Positions 11,793-24,129 of a DNA stretch of 64,000 bases are shown piece by piece. Origin of the DNA: Lytechinus variegatus (Eukaryota > Echinodermata > Echinoidea > Temnopleuroida > Toxopneustidae); contig NC_054754.1 in NCBI RefSeq assembly GCF_018143015.1, forward strand, positions 29,366,830 to 29,430,829, written 5' to 3'. The notes under the pieces are model-generated. The model searched no databases. It saw only the letters and a program-made list of their open reading frames with translations, and was not told the origin of the DNA. The position numbers and the translations under genes were made by a program. The first letter of the stretch is position 1; the number at the start of each line of letters is the position of its first letter.

Positions 11793-14700
11793 TTATTCTG
11801 TATGCGCGGCTATGTAATCCTTAAATCGTTTGGCATATTTTTCGGAATTTACCGAAGAGAACGGCGTCCTTGGAGCAAGGCATGACTTCAGCATGGTTTC
11901 CATCCTCTTCTTCAACGTATATTGACCAAGAATGTCTATCACTCCAACAAAGTAACGATCCTTTTCACCATCAACAACGTGGATGGCATTGTGTACGTTT
12001 GGGAGGAGTCTTTGGTTGTGTTCTTGAAGCGTTGTCTGTGACGAAGCGCCCTCTGCGGTTGCCTTGTAAGAGTCACTGTGGACTCGTCCCAGCTCGAAGT
12101 CTTCTAGTTCTTTGGACATCTCCTGGTTTCCTTTCACATTCTTGTTGTACTGGACGTTGGTTCCATGGTTATCGGGGATGTCGTCATCGAGGGAAGGATC
12201 TCCGGAACAACTTACCGTTCCTGGAAGTTCAACCGTGTCATCCAGGGCTGTACTTCCTGCATTGGAGCCTGTCGTTGATGAAGGTCTCTGGTGGTTATTA
12301 ATGACATCAATCGTAGGTCTTGTTCTTCTTTTTCGTGTTGACCTAAACACAAAAAACACAAAGTTATTAAATTTTACTTACAGAAAAATATCGTTAAGCA
12401 AATGGAAAACAAATTAATCGCCCAAAATAACGTTTCTTCTCAAGACGAACAAGGTAAGCTGTCAAAAGAGAAGAATCCGGGGGCGCAGGGTTTAAGTGCC
12501 CCCTTCTGCTCCGGAATTGACATTATGCCCCTTTTTCCCAATGTGCCCATTTAGAATAGAAACCTACTTTTTCCTCAACATATTTCCCTAAATATATTGT
12601 CTTCTCGAGTACCCACAATATTTTCTCCTCTCTTGCTTGTCAGGATTTTTCGGAGATTCATGTGCTTTATCTTGTATGCATTCTTGGATCTGCCTCCGAT
12701 TGTGGAATATAGAACCGAGAAACTTACTTTCTGACCCTGATGACCAAGTCAGCCAGATCTCCACCGTTCGCTTGTTCGACGGAGTGGAGAGCTCTCTGTT
12801 CGATCAGAAGACTATAGTCCATTATGTTAAATTGCTTCAGAAACTCGACATCCGCATCAACCTGTCGTAAAAACCATTCCCTCTGATTCTCTGGAACCAA
12901 AGAGAATATACTTTTTATCATAATAAGCCACAAGATAAATTGTTTAACTTTTTGAATAAAAAAATAAAACGAAATGAAATGTTAATGTTAATGATCAAAG
13001 GCAATGCAAGTACCGTTTGCGAGGAGTGCCCTCGTGAAGTTTTCTTTTTATTTGAAAAATATGGATGTTTGTTTTATATATTTAGTTATACCCAACCCAG
13101 CATATTAACACTCTTTCAATATTCATGACAATCTTTCTTTATTTTTTTTCTTTATTCGTCATTCTGTCTCCTTTTCTCCGCTTTCTCATTTCAAAATTGA
13201 AAAAGTATTACTGGAGGTGATCGCCCCTGTCCCCATCTGTGACGCAACCTCTGATTATCAATTGGATCATTACTTAATGTTTGGTGATCATTGTCAATGA
13301 ACTGCATATTATATATAGCTTGAAGATTTTTTTTCTGACTTTTAATTTTTTTTATTTTTCATAAACTGAAAAAAAAATCATCGACACCGCCCATCCCTGT
13401 GACTTCGCCCTGCTTTCAAGTGATAAGTATGGGGAGATATTAAAACAAAACTAGGAAAATGATCACTCACGGAGGTGCAGTTTTTGATCACCAAAGTTGA
13501 CATCCTTCAAGACGGTAACATATTGGCTTCCAGCTTTCTCTGGCTTCACGTACCGGTTCAACACACAACCCTTGATGTCATACCTTGAGAAATTGATATG
13601 AAAACAGAAATGAAGAATAAGAATTTCAGACGAAAAACCCTAACATGTTTTAAATAAATGAATTATTGTGTTGTTCAGTTACGATAGGTATGTGGTATTG
13701 ATGGAAATATCTATAGGGAGAGTAATACTGCACCTTGTTCATTAGAAGATAAAATGATCTCGTGGTTAAGATTCAGTATTGTACATGTGATATCTCTACC
13801 GGTATGTTAGATATATTTTACCTCTTACCTTTTTTCTTCCAAAATACGACAGCTGCAAATATATCGGGAGGAAAGATGGTAAAGGATCATACTAGGGGGT
13901 GTCAGGTTGCTGTCCCATCCCAGGCCGAGATCCACGTCAAAGAACGTTTTGAGAAATAAATTGTTATTTTCCTCTAATACGATGTCTAATCCCGTCAGTT
14001 CATGCCTTTTTATTCTGATATTTCGACGTTATTCTTGAAGACCACGATCAATTTTGTGTAATTTAATTTCATTGTTAGCCCCCGCCCCCTGACAAATAAC
14101 TTTGAACACTGTTAAATGTTGGAACAAGGATTCCGTAAAAGACTATTGACATTAAATCTCTGGAAATTTTTCGTATGCGAAAAGAGGGCAATTATCAGAG
14201 TAGTAGCAAGCATAATGACAATCTAGGGGACGGGGTCAGGGGGGGGGGGTATAAATGGTCCCTGTGACCATCTACAGCTATTGCATGGAGGGCCATTTTT
14301 AAACTCTTCCTAAAATAGACTCGTCGTTCTCACCTGTTATTTCCCTCTTCTGGTGGAAATACACTCTGCATCACAGTGAAGAATTTCTGACGTTAAAAAC
14401 AAAACAAACAAAAGAGAATAAAAATAAAACCCCACACAAGGTAATCATCATCAGATTCTACATGGCATTGTGAAAATAAAAACAGTTATTAGCATGGCAA
14501 CTGGAGAAAATCAATTCTAAAAACTAGAAAATATAACTGAAGGATCTCACACAGGGATTAATTACTAACAAGGGTCATTTTGCATTACCATTTACGGTAG
14601 ATTGGGGAGTGTACGTGCATTAAGTAATTCACTACTGTAGAGGGTGGGGCGAGCACTATAAACCTCGGGCTCACAGGAAATGGGGGTAGGCAAGAGGTCT

Positions 14701-17700
14701 CCATTTCGATTTCCCGGTCTTTTTAACGAGACTCTCAAACCTGTCAACCCCCCCCCCAAAAAAAAAAATAATAATAATAAATAAATAAATAAAATAAAAT
14801 AAAATAACGAGACCGCTTATAGAATGTCTTTTTTTGGGGGGGGGGTTGAAGATGTCTAACCAAAATACCAAAGCTTCCAAATGCAGAATGGCGTAAAATG
14901 GCCCACTTTAACTGGTTTTTCAAATATATTTTTGTGAGTATGTGTTTGGGCAGCCGGTGGGTATTCCGGCCCTGTTAGTTCATGTTTACTGGATGTGGGT
15001 GATTTCCAAAGCATTTTTACTTACTCCTTTCTTTCCCGGCAGCTTGAAAAAATAAAGTCCATGTATTCTAACAAGTAGTGAGTGAGGGTATTTCGTAAGA
15101 TGCGTGACGTAATCAGGGAGAATGCGAAGTAGAACTTTGACGTCTTTTCTGCTTTCTGTCTTCAGAAAGTATCTCTTATCATTGCTGAAAATATAAGAAA
15201 GTGGGAGGAGAGAGGGGGTAGAGAAAGGGAACGGGAAAGGGAACATAGTCAGAGAGAATCTGTCAATTAAATCATAAGTTGCGGCGACTTGATAATGCAA
15301 AATTTTAGTCAGTTTGGGTTAACTATAATTGCAGTTACAATAAAGAAAGTTTGCTGGTTGCAAAATACCGCGTCCCAAGGGAGGGGGTTGTACATGATAG
15401 GAAGAATTAATCTGTGTATATTTGATTCTTTACAAAATGTTTATTTCGATAGAGATAACAAGAACCATGCATATCTGGCTGTCTCTCTTCAATCAAAGAT
15501 CGCTTAAATCGTAAAAAAGTAAATAAAATGTAAAATGCAACGGAGAAAAAACAAGGCAGTCACTGTGCAGCCTAACTAGCCGAAAGGCCATTCCTATACC
15601 AACCAATATGCAAGGGATAAATGAAACTTACGTCATGAAGAACATTTGTCCACTTCTTGAATTGCTTTTATACTGTAGGTACGGTTCTTTTTCAAGACAT
15701 TCATTGTATTCTCGACATGAAATACCCAGCATGGTCCTTAGATCTCCGAAGACTTTAGGTGCGTAGCATCTGAATACAGCTTCCTATAGAATTTGAAGAA
15801 AGAAAAAATCCTTACACTGCTATTTATGAAAATTAACATTTTAATCAGTATGTTCGCATCATTTTATATTCAAATGAGTGACCATTATCATTTAGCCTCC
15901 CAGACTTCGATTCCTTCTTAAATTCTTTTCAATCAAATTTCAAAAAATTTACTTGCGCTTTTATCACAAAAATTTACTTTGGTCATACCCCTAACCCCCT
16001 TAACGACGACATGAAGAAATATTAACTTGATTGTCTTGATCCATTTCCCGAGTAACAGCATTGGACTTAACTCGGACCCCCCCCCCCCCCCCCATTTTAG
16101 AAATAGGGGAACTGTCATTTCTTTCATTTCATATTTCGTTAACTCACTTTCAAATCAATTGTTATCATGATTAGGTCAAAATATATATACTATCATCTCA
16201 AAACAATGTTTTCCTTCTTTTATAACAGTAAATTATTTTTCAAAAATGTTTTCTCTTCCTGGCGATATTTTAAGGTATATGCCAACGATGCTCACCAGTG
16301 CCCATTTTAGAGTTAGAGATGTTATGAGAACGTTGCTTAGAGACAAGCATTTTCACCCACGTCCGATATGAAATAAATTTCACGATAGCAGATGAATAAT
16401 GGGGTGTGTTTTTGCCTTGTTCTCTCTCAAAGCATGGTCCTATAGGTCCATGCTCAAAGCAAGCGGAACACCTTTTTGTTTGTGATCCATCTGTTGTCCA
16501 TGGGGTAGGGCGACCAACGCGGTGGAACCTTCTAATTTCATTCTTAGTGATAGGGACTTCTAACAATGACGTTTAACAATTACTGTTATTGTCATCGGTG
16601 TTCTCATTATGAGATCGTATCGATACCACATAATGTGTGGATTTGATTTTGATTGATATTTGGTTTTATCACGCATACCCACCAAAAAGATGAATATTTT
16701 CACCAATTATCTAAAACATTTATGTCACGAAATTTACCAAGAAATGAAATTATTAAGTGTAGGCCATGGTTCCCAGCATGCTTTATAGTTTTCAGTGAAA
16801 GTAGAGTTAAAATCCTGATGTTTAAACCAAATTTAATTTCGAAATAAATTTCAGATTGTTTTGTGAAATGGAATATATTAAAACTACCCTAACACACATG
16901 ACCCTCAGGCAAAACGTTCACTGTGTGGTCCCCTGTACGAATTATTTTCCTACTCCTAAAAAAAGAACAATTAACACAATAATGCACGTTGACACCATAA
17001 GCATTAACATGAATGATTGTCTAGTCACTATGGAGACATCCAAATATCACCCTCCTAAAGAATGCAACTGCTTAAAAAGGAATCCAATCTTGATGATAAT
17101 AACACGATTTGTGTGAGGTTAGAAAAAAAGAATGAGAGTATCATACAAGAGAAAATGAAAGATAAAGTTCAATGTTTGAGAAATGAGAATTTTGTAAGAT
17201 TATGCAAATCTCTAATTGGCAATTGGTGATCAGAATATGGCAATAAAAAGTTAAACAGACAACTTTTCCTCTTACCATGTAATGTACTCAACTATCAGGT
17301 ATTGTGATTTTCTCCAAACCACTTCTACCCTTGGGGGTGTTGATATATCATATCAATATACTAATGCCCTCATGAAAGGAAAAAATACTAATTTAGAAAT
17401 AAACATTTTTAGAAAATGACATTTTATTCATGTATTATAGCGGATCAAAATTTATGGAACAGTAGTTCCCGACATAAAAACGATACACTGCGGCCATTTC
17501 GAATCACAATTGATATCTCTTTCCTACAATGTTAAAAAAAATATTGCCTTCTTTGTGTGTGTGTGAAATCCTACACCATTGAATATTTGGTTTTCTATCT
17601 TTTCTTGATGCTTTTTGAAGAATGTTCACTTGGGATGGATTGTCCTTTAGTTATACATGTGTACTTGTTAATAGAAGAAGTAAGCCTACCTTGGTTTTGG

Positions 17701-18670
17701 TTTCTATGGTGATCAATCGTTCGTCAAATTCGCAATAATCCCCATCTTCCAGACATTCCTATGATTAACAGAACCAAATAAATAGAATCAAAATTGTAAT
17801 CGTCATGGAAAAGGAAAGAGGGAAATACGTAAGAGGGAACATGTGACATATTATCTTTAAAAGGAATTACGATTGTGGTAGACCTATATTGCTCTCATTC
17901 TTTTAATTTTTTTTCTTCATCACTTGAAAATAATTGTGACCTTTTTGATATCCAAATTTAAACCATAACTTTAGAGTTTAAATCAAACCAGAGAGAGTGA
18001 GAGAAAAAACTGAGTCGCGGGAGAGAAAAAAAGTAAGATATTTTTTAAAATCCAAATCTAATTTTGTGGTAGATATTTTATTCCGAAAATTGTATGAAAT
18101 TACATTCCTTTCCATTTCCTTTTATTTCCCTTTCTCCTTTTTTCATATTCTTTCTGTCTTTCTATTTTGCTTTCTACTTCCTCCCTCCCTCCCTCGATCC
18201 CTCCCTCCCTTTCTTTCTTTCTTTATTTTTTCTTTCTTCTTCATCTTTTCCTTGTCTTATTTTTTGGGGGGAGGCCGGTCTCCAGACCCCATTTACATAT
18301 GAGTGCATCTTAATTGGTAAAACAATGGTAAACAAATAGGGGCAAAATAAGATGAGAAAGTAAAATCAAAGCCTTTTTTAATAAGACGGGTCCCATCCAA
18401 AAACAAATAACCAATTTTTTTAAATACCTCATGATTTTCTTGTTGGTCATTCCTACTGGTTGCTTGGAGCCCTTTCCTGATTGCCGATGCCATGCTGTGT
18501 AGATAATGGTCATCGTTGATCTCCTCCAAACCTCGGAGCTTTAACTTCACACGGACATCGCTCACGAACTGTTTGAAGGTCCTCGAATAGTTCCTTGCCG
18601 ACGAACTCGGTGACGACCTCGGAGATGATTTCTCCTTCGGACCGTCATCGTTTTCGGAACGGTTGTCCAT
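11793..18670 (-). CDS. PIP5KL1: Phosphatidylinositol-phosphate kinase family protein, PIP5KL1-like (8 exons, 500 aa)
   Basis: Minus-strand exons 18670-18428, 17758-17690, 15783-15632, 15184-15025, 14386-14334, 13583-13471, 12890-12728 and 12342-11793 sum to 1503 nt in one frame with GT/AG at every junction. Family landmarks, in order: glycine-loop-like SRSG (146-149), YFLKT with the ATP-binding Lys163, a LLVRIHGLY strand, YDIKGC (227-232; DLKGS in classical PIPKs), NIMDYSLL with catalytic Asp288, and VGVIDIL with metal-binding Asp454, followed by KKRMETMLK and a C-terminal YAKRFKDY helix ending AHTE. A low-complexity acidic/Ser insert (about 319-430) separates the last two motifs. Known family role: phosphorylation of phosphoinositides at membranes; mammalian PIP5KL1 is reported to have little activity and to act as a scaffold. 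The short length, the motif after MDYSLL and the C-terminus suggest the KL1 branch, which is inference. Start ATG 18670 is the first in-frame one seen. Confidence 0.85.
12430..12705. mobile_element. Decayed non-autonomous transposon fragment in the last intron of the kinase-like gene
   Basis: The interval carries a 'gggggcgcaggg' left part, the phrase 'gcttgtcaggatttttcgg' and a right part reading 'cttggatctgcctccg'. These resemble the interior and the GGATCCGCC end of the hAT-type elements at 30514-30714 and 36542-36729. Both ends are too degraded to define a boundary. Confidence 0.4.
14730..14850. repeat. A-rich (AATA)n and homopolymer low-complexity tract
   Basis: A C-run and A-run are followed by (AAT)n, (AAAT)n and (AAAAT)n units, then T- and G-runs. 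The tract lies in an intron of the kinase-like gene. The overlapping minus-strand open frame at 14671-14880 is a by-product of this composition. Other homopolymers in these introns include a C-run at about 16077-16094. Confidence 0.7.
18170..18262. repeat. Pyrimidine-rich tract with CCCT and TTTC units
   Basis: The plus strand shows (CCTC)n/(CCCT)n followed by (TTTC)n. It sits in the first intron of the kinase-like gene, so it reads GA-rich in the transcript. Open frames across it (17997-18302 and 18094-18339, plus) are Phe/Ser/Pro low complexity and not genes. Confidence 0.75.
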
Positions 18671-19670
18671 TGTGGAGCAATCTGTTGATGTTATGGTTGT
18701 TGTCTACATGAAGATCTGCTGAAACCAAAAGACCGCGTATAATTGGCCAACAGTTGATTGACAATTGACGTTTTGGTCACTTCATTTTATAACCATTGCC
18801 TCTGAAAGTTCCCAAGTCATATTCAAATGATGACTAATTACCATGCATTTCCATGTTGCAACCAGTTTAAATTTTCGACAACGATTGTTGTAAAGGGTCA
18901 ATATATACGCCTAATGTACGTATACAGGTGTCTATTGTTGAACAGAGTTCGTAACTATTCAAAGTTTGTTCTCCCTCCTGCATTGCAATTGAGAAATGTA
19001 AATATTATTGCTTGTACTCCTGACGACAGTTTATTCTTGCAATTATAAGTATCCATATAACAAACTAGAATTATGTCCAGGCCAATTTAGTAATAAACAT
19101 TAACAAAGAAATATAAATGTCTTTACCTTTGCGTCCAATTTCATTTTTAGAGATTTTAACAAGCCACAAGAAAATACAATGGAAGTCAGGATCGACATCT
19201 GCCATTATACAATATTCATCATGTCAATAAATGACTACATATATGGGGGATATCGAATATAAACTAGCTAAACCAACATTCATGGGCAAACCACATTATT
19301 AGAGCTTGTAGCATCGTGACCATGTTGACAGATCTAATTAATAATGCAGTTTCTAATTTACATTCTAAAAAATATATATTCCACGCTGTATATCAATATT
19401 AGTCTCTTCCTAATAACAAGTGGCATAATGTATCCTTTGTCACGAATATGGTAAAATTTACATTTCAAAAAAAGATCTGCGGCTACGATTAACCGACTTT
19501 CAAAAAAAAATAAATGATTGTGGCCAAACGGGAGGGGGGGGTCCGAAGCAGAATATATACACGATTTTAATGGTTTATGCTATTAGCTACAGCTGCGTTG
19601 CTAGGTCCGAGGGCGGCAATGTTTCCACACTCTAAAGACAAATCAGTCAAAATTACTTAGTGATAGGGTA
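18671..19670. other. Upstream region of the kinase-like gene, no other gene seen
   Basis: The 5' UTR and promoter of the minus-strand kinase-like gene should lie just above 18670. No TATA box or non-coding first exon could be assigned with confidence. No coding exon is recognisable in the rest. Confidence 0.35.
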
Positions 19671-19788
19671 AGCTGGGTGCAACTGTTATTCTAGTCATAT
19701 TTGACTATTTAGTCGTATTTTACCAGAACAGAGTTATTTCTGACTAGAATGTCACAAATGTGATTAGAAATATCAGTTGCACCCAGCT
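19671..19788. mobile_element. 118-bp palindromic MITE with perfect 15-bp terminal inverted repeats
   Basis: The element begins AGCTGGGTGCAACTG and ends CAGTTGCACCCAGCT, which are exact reverse complements. The inner parts are also partly complementary (TATTCTAGTCA against TGACTAGAAT), so the single strand could fold into a long hairpin. No coding capacity; a non-autonomous DNA transposon is inferred. Confidence 0.7.
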
Positions 19789-20691
19789 GACTACTGGTCT
19801 AGTCAATTGACTGATTTGTTATAAGTGCAGGGCATAATATTAAAACCACCACCTAGAATAATTACCACAAGTAACAGAACCCAAATTGAATAGGAATATA
19901 CACAATAGTAAGTCCACAGCCTATACCTAATCTCTGTATACACTTTGTTTATATATTAATTCTAATGCATTTACGCTAATCAATTTAAACTGCATTGTTT
20001 TTCTGTTGGAAACGAATACAAATAAGTAAACATACCTCATTTACAGCCGAATAACACCAGTATCATGAGCTTGCTCAACGTAACGCGATGAAATTCAATC
20101 TATTTCCCTCATGATGTATCTTTAAATGGTGCATCTGCAATAGCCTGACGTTTAACTAATCATACTAATGGCGCCAGTATGCGAAAATATATGCCACCAG
20201 TCATCCAAATTTTGAAATATATAATGAAGAGCGGGCTCTCGATCTAGCTGTATATGGAGCACATGACGGCTTCGTGCGTGAATAAGACGTAACTGAGATA
20301 CATCCCCACTACTGCACGTTTATTGACAAAATGTATTAACAATAAAGACTCTGTACTATTTGCTTGCAACGTCTTGCGTTTTTTCATTACTCCTGCCTCC
20401 GTGCGCGACCTGGGCGCCACAGTCAGGAGCACCGTAGCGTGACGGCTGCTCGCATGGCTGGTTATTAAGGGTTTACTCAATGATGTAAATACATGGGGGG
20501 GGGGGTGCTGAGGACGAGCATCTTGGGCCCATGGGCCATTCTCATCTGCCTTTGAAAGATGAAGTACCAACGGGTTTGTTATATGATTATCATCTATACA
20601 TGATGAAAAATTCGAACAGTTTCTTGATGATCAGAATGATTAACTTTTGAAAATATTTAACCGAATTCAGCATGTAAAGGCAGACGCCCAA

Positions 20692-21130
20692 TTAAGTTAC
20701 AAATAAGGGTACATCCCCGTAATGATAATAATAACAACAACAACAATAGCAATGATGATAATAGTAATTATAACAACAACAACAGCAGCAGCAACAACAA
20801 CAACAATGATGATGATGATAATAATAATAATAATAATGATGATGATGTTGATCAAATGATAATAATATAATAATAATAATAATACTATGCAATAATAATA
20901 ACAATAATCATAAAAACTATAGTAATAATAATAATAATGATGATAATAAGTAATAATGATAATAATAATAATAGTAATAATAATATTGACCCAGCTTTAG
21001 CTCGATCTGCGCCTGATCCGAAGTGAGCATCAATCCTCCTTACCTGGGCTGTGGTGTGCATGCCTAACTGTGAGGGAAAATAGGTAAATTTCTTGCTGAA
21101 GGGAAACGCACCATGGCTGAGATTCAAACT
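20692..21130 (-). mobile_element. tRNA-derived SINE body with a long trinucleotide tail (minus strand)
   Basis: On the minus strand the body runs from about 21130 to 20990, containing a B-box-like 'gtttgaatctcagccatgg', then 'cccttcagcaagaaattt' and 'gagctaaagctgggtcaa'. The same phrases occur in the SINE copies at 34444-34620 and 56937-57175. The tail from about 20990 down to 20716 is an imperfect trinucleotide array (AAT/ATT, AAC, GAT units). His/Tyr/Cys-rich open frames across it (20692-20904, 20885-21127) are repeat artefacts. Confidence 0.65.
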
Positions 21131-21477
21131 CTGATTGTAAAAGTTGAGAGTTCATTACGAGACATATATCATTTGTCTCTCAGTTATTCTAATAATGTTA
21201 TATACTCAAAGAATATGATTTTTTATACTTATATTTTGAATAATAAATGAAATCCACCATTACACCTAAGGGGAAGAAGAAGAAGGCCTTTAGTGCCCCC
21301 AAGACAGGTTCCCCCCTTTTCATATTGTGGGAAATTGTGATGTCCTTATTTACCCCCCCCCCCCGCACCCTGACGAGGCCACTTATCACATAGGATACTA
21401 AAAAAAAGATTATGTACGGTTCAGTGGGCACGGACCTGGGAGCGATTTTCTAAGACTTCTAAAACAAGGTGATTGTG

Positions 21478-21615
21478 ACGAAAGAACAACTGACAAGCAA
21501 AAAAAATGAAAATGAAAAAAATAAATAACAATAAATAAAAAATAAAATAGAATAGAATAAAATGAAATAAAATAAAATTTGAAAATTGAAAAAGATAAAA
21601 AAATAAACGGATTAA
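21478..21615. repeat. A-rich (AAATA)n low-complexity tract
   Basis: Degenerate AAATA/AATAA/GAATAAAAT units without coding sense. The minus-strand open frame 21421-21666 is an all-Phe/Ile/Leu product of this composition. Confidence 0.65.
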
Positions 21616-23540
21616 ACTTCTGATTTTGGTAGATTTGAATTTGAAGGAGATTCTTTTAACAAACATTTTTGTGGTCCAACATAAGACTTAAAAACACGTA
21701 TAATTTATTTGCTTGATGTAGTATCAGTTATTTTCATTTCTTTTTTTTCTTAGTATGTTAATAAATCAACATTATTACAAATTTTCAAATTTGGAATGAT
21801 AAAATTAAAAAAAATGTATAAAATACATTTGAATAAAGGAAGAAAGACCAATCGTAATGGAAGCAATGTGGCAATAGAAATAAGAAAACTGATAAAAATC
21901 AATTTTAGTAAACCATACAATACTTTTTTTATCAAAAGAGTCATTTAGGCTCTATATTGCTTTTATGAAATTGAGAGAAAAAAAATTATATTAATTATCA
22001 ACAATTGGCTTGCCATAGCTTATCGACGAAGATTCTGCGGATTCTGCTGCTAGCCGAACCAGCCGAGCTAGCGCTAACGATAGACAATTTTGCTTGATTA
22101 TGTTATTTGGCGATGTCTGCCGACACTTTTTGCATATTACGTGAGTATGAAATGCTATTATTAGGGTTAGATACCTCATTTAAATGTTAGCTTGCAAATG
22201 CTGAAGATCATCTGTCAGATTTATCATTTTGCATTTTTGGGGGTAGGAGAGCTGGCGACAAGCAGGCCGACAGACCCGGCGAGGTCGACGGGTGCTATCC
22301 GATGAATCGATGGTCAGACGGTCATAATGTTAGTGGCTGACTTGATGAAAGTGAGCGTTTATACTATAGCTAGACTCATAGAGCAGAGGCTTAGCCTGTA
22401 TGTTATGGTAAATCGAAAGCAGAGCCACTGTCAAAGTTTGAATTTCTTGTCAAATTATATCAAGCAAAATTATTTATAATCATGAATGATAAAAAATAGG
22501 CCCTAGGGCCCACTCATTCAATGAACAAGGTTATAATATAACCTTGTTCTCAGTTATATCTTCATGTGTGACAAAATAAGGGTGGCAATGTTTGGCTTAT
22601 TTTCTCTTTTTCTTTGGGGCAAATGCTTGATTTTTTTACACTAACAGTTTCCATTAGACCTGTTAATTCATACTGCTTGGCTCTTATTTAAATTTGATTC
22701 TTTATATCATTTTTTCTTAATTAAAAATAGAGATCAAAAAATGAAAATTTTCTTGCCATATTACTTTCCACCAATAGAGGGCATACACAAAAATATGCCC
22801 AAAATTCAAGTTTTTGAGCGCTCTGGTGAATACAAAAATTATTCCCACGTACATTACTAATGATAAATAAATTAAAACAGCATTGGCATACCATAGTCCT
22901 ACCTGTAGATTCTCCACAGGCCAGATGGTAGCAGTGAACAAGTGCTAGGGCCTAGAGTCTATAAAAGTAAAGCAAATTAAAAAAAATATACCAGTATTGT
23001 CACACTGTATAATCTATTGATCTAACATAAGACCGAGATTCTAGACTAGAATCTAGCAAATCCGATCCATATTTAAGTTGCCAACATTGCATTAGATAGC
23101 TTAATAATAACAAACTTAGATTGGCTTAATGATTTTTTTTACGCACATTAATTATCTAGGCCCTCCAATAGAATAGTAAGATCATCTAACAATTGTGTTA
23201 GACATTGAATCTAAAAAAAAAAAACAATCCTTATTTTTCATTCTCTTAAAATACATGGTCATGGAATTTTAAAGTCATTATTAATAAATTGAGTCAGAGT
23301 GTCAAATGATTAAAAGAAGACGTGTTTATTTCACATTGTAGTAAGAGAATGGGAATGGGGAGAGGAAAAGGAGGGGAGTGGGAGGAGGAAGGGAGAAATA
23401 AAAGAGGTACCGGTAGGAGGTAAAAAAAAGCAAGTTGTTTAAATATCACAAATCATAGATCTCAGTGAATAAAAAGAAAGAGTTGACTTTGTATTGTCAT
23501 TTGAGGTACAAAATAAAGCAGATCAAACATGTTATGGGCC
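21616..23540. other. Non-coding interval upstream of the nucleoside hydrolase gene
   Basis: Most is AT-rich without recognisable features. Segments 22018-22085 and 22245-22330 are locally richer in G+C and CpG (for example 'cccggcgaggtcgacggg'), which may mark a promoter or untranslated first exon of the plus-strand hydrolase gene. That is inference only. A purine-rich tract covers about 23340-23400. Confidence 0.3.
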
Positions 23541-23569
23541 TTAGAATGGGACTCATTAAGACAGACGTA

Positions 23570-23935
23570 AACATAGTAGACTTTGCCTAATGTTCCAAAT
23601 AATAAAAGGTCTTGATGCCATCAACCTCGAAAAGTTTATCTAGCAAACCAGTCAGCAGACTAAGGGAAATAGTATCAAGCTCCGATGTCAAATAGTCAAA
23701 AGGATGCTCATAAATACAGCTTCTTCCCTCGAACTACTAAAGACTGGAACAAATTAAACATGGACACAACTCTAATAAACTCATTGGACTCTTTCAAATC
23801 CAAAATCACCCCAAAACCTGGTAAGTAGTAATCTGCAGGCTCGGTGATCTCACATTCATCAACAAAGTTGGGGGAGTACAGCAAGTCTGCATATATGTCA
23901 ACTCAACCCAAGACCAGACAAGACAAGACAACAAC
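23570..23935 (+). mobile_element. 3' remnant of a non-LTR retrotransposon
   Basis: Positions 23698-23828 encode KYSFFPRTTKDWNKL and then SLDSFKSKI followed by a stop. This is the typical C-terminal end of the reverse transcriptase ORF in several CR1/jockey-like LINE clades. Upstream, after one frame change, 'GNSIKLRCQIVKR' fits the same protein. Downstream there is a short 3' UTR and a run of GACAA units at about 23910-23935, probably the 3' terminal repeat. The copy is strongly truncated and inactive. Confidence 0.7.
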
Positions 23936-24129
23936 TTCACAAATTTAAGCCAGTAAAATATGCATTAAAATTTAATTTCTCAATCAGAGACAAAGGAGTT
24001 TCCTGGAGACCTTATCCCCTCAATTATTTATTTACCTGGGAAGTAAGTATAAAGTTTTATACAACTTATTTTCAGATTCCTCTACCGTTGATGATTTTGC
24101 CACATTAACTAGCCACTTGCTGCATCATC

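Noticed and set aside
11870-12417. Plus-strand open frames of 143 and 101 codons
   Set aside because: Antisense to the last exon of the kinase-like gene, which has clear family motifs.
17997-18339. Plus-strand open frames of 81 and 101 codons
   Set aside because: Phe/Ser/Pro low complexity from a pyrimidine tract inside an intron on the opposite strand.
20692-21127. Minus-strand open frames rich in His, Tyr, Cys and Ile
   Set aside because: Direct translation of trinucleotide repeats in a SINE tail.
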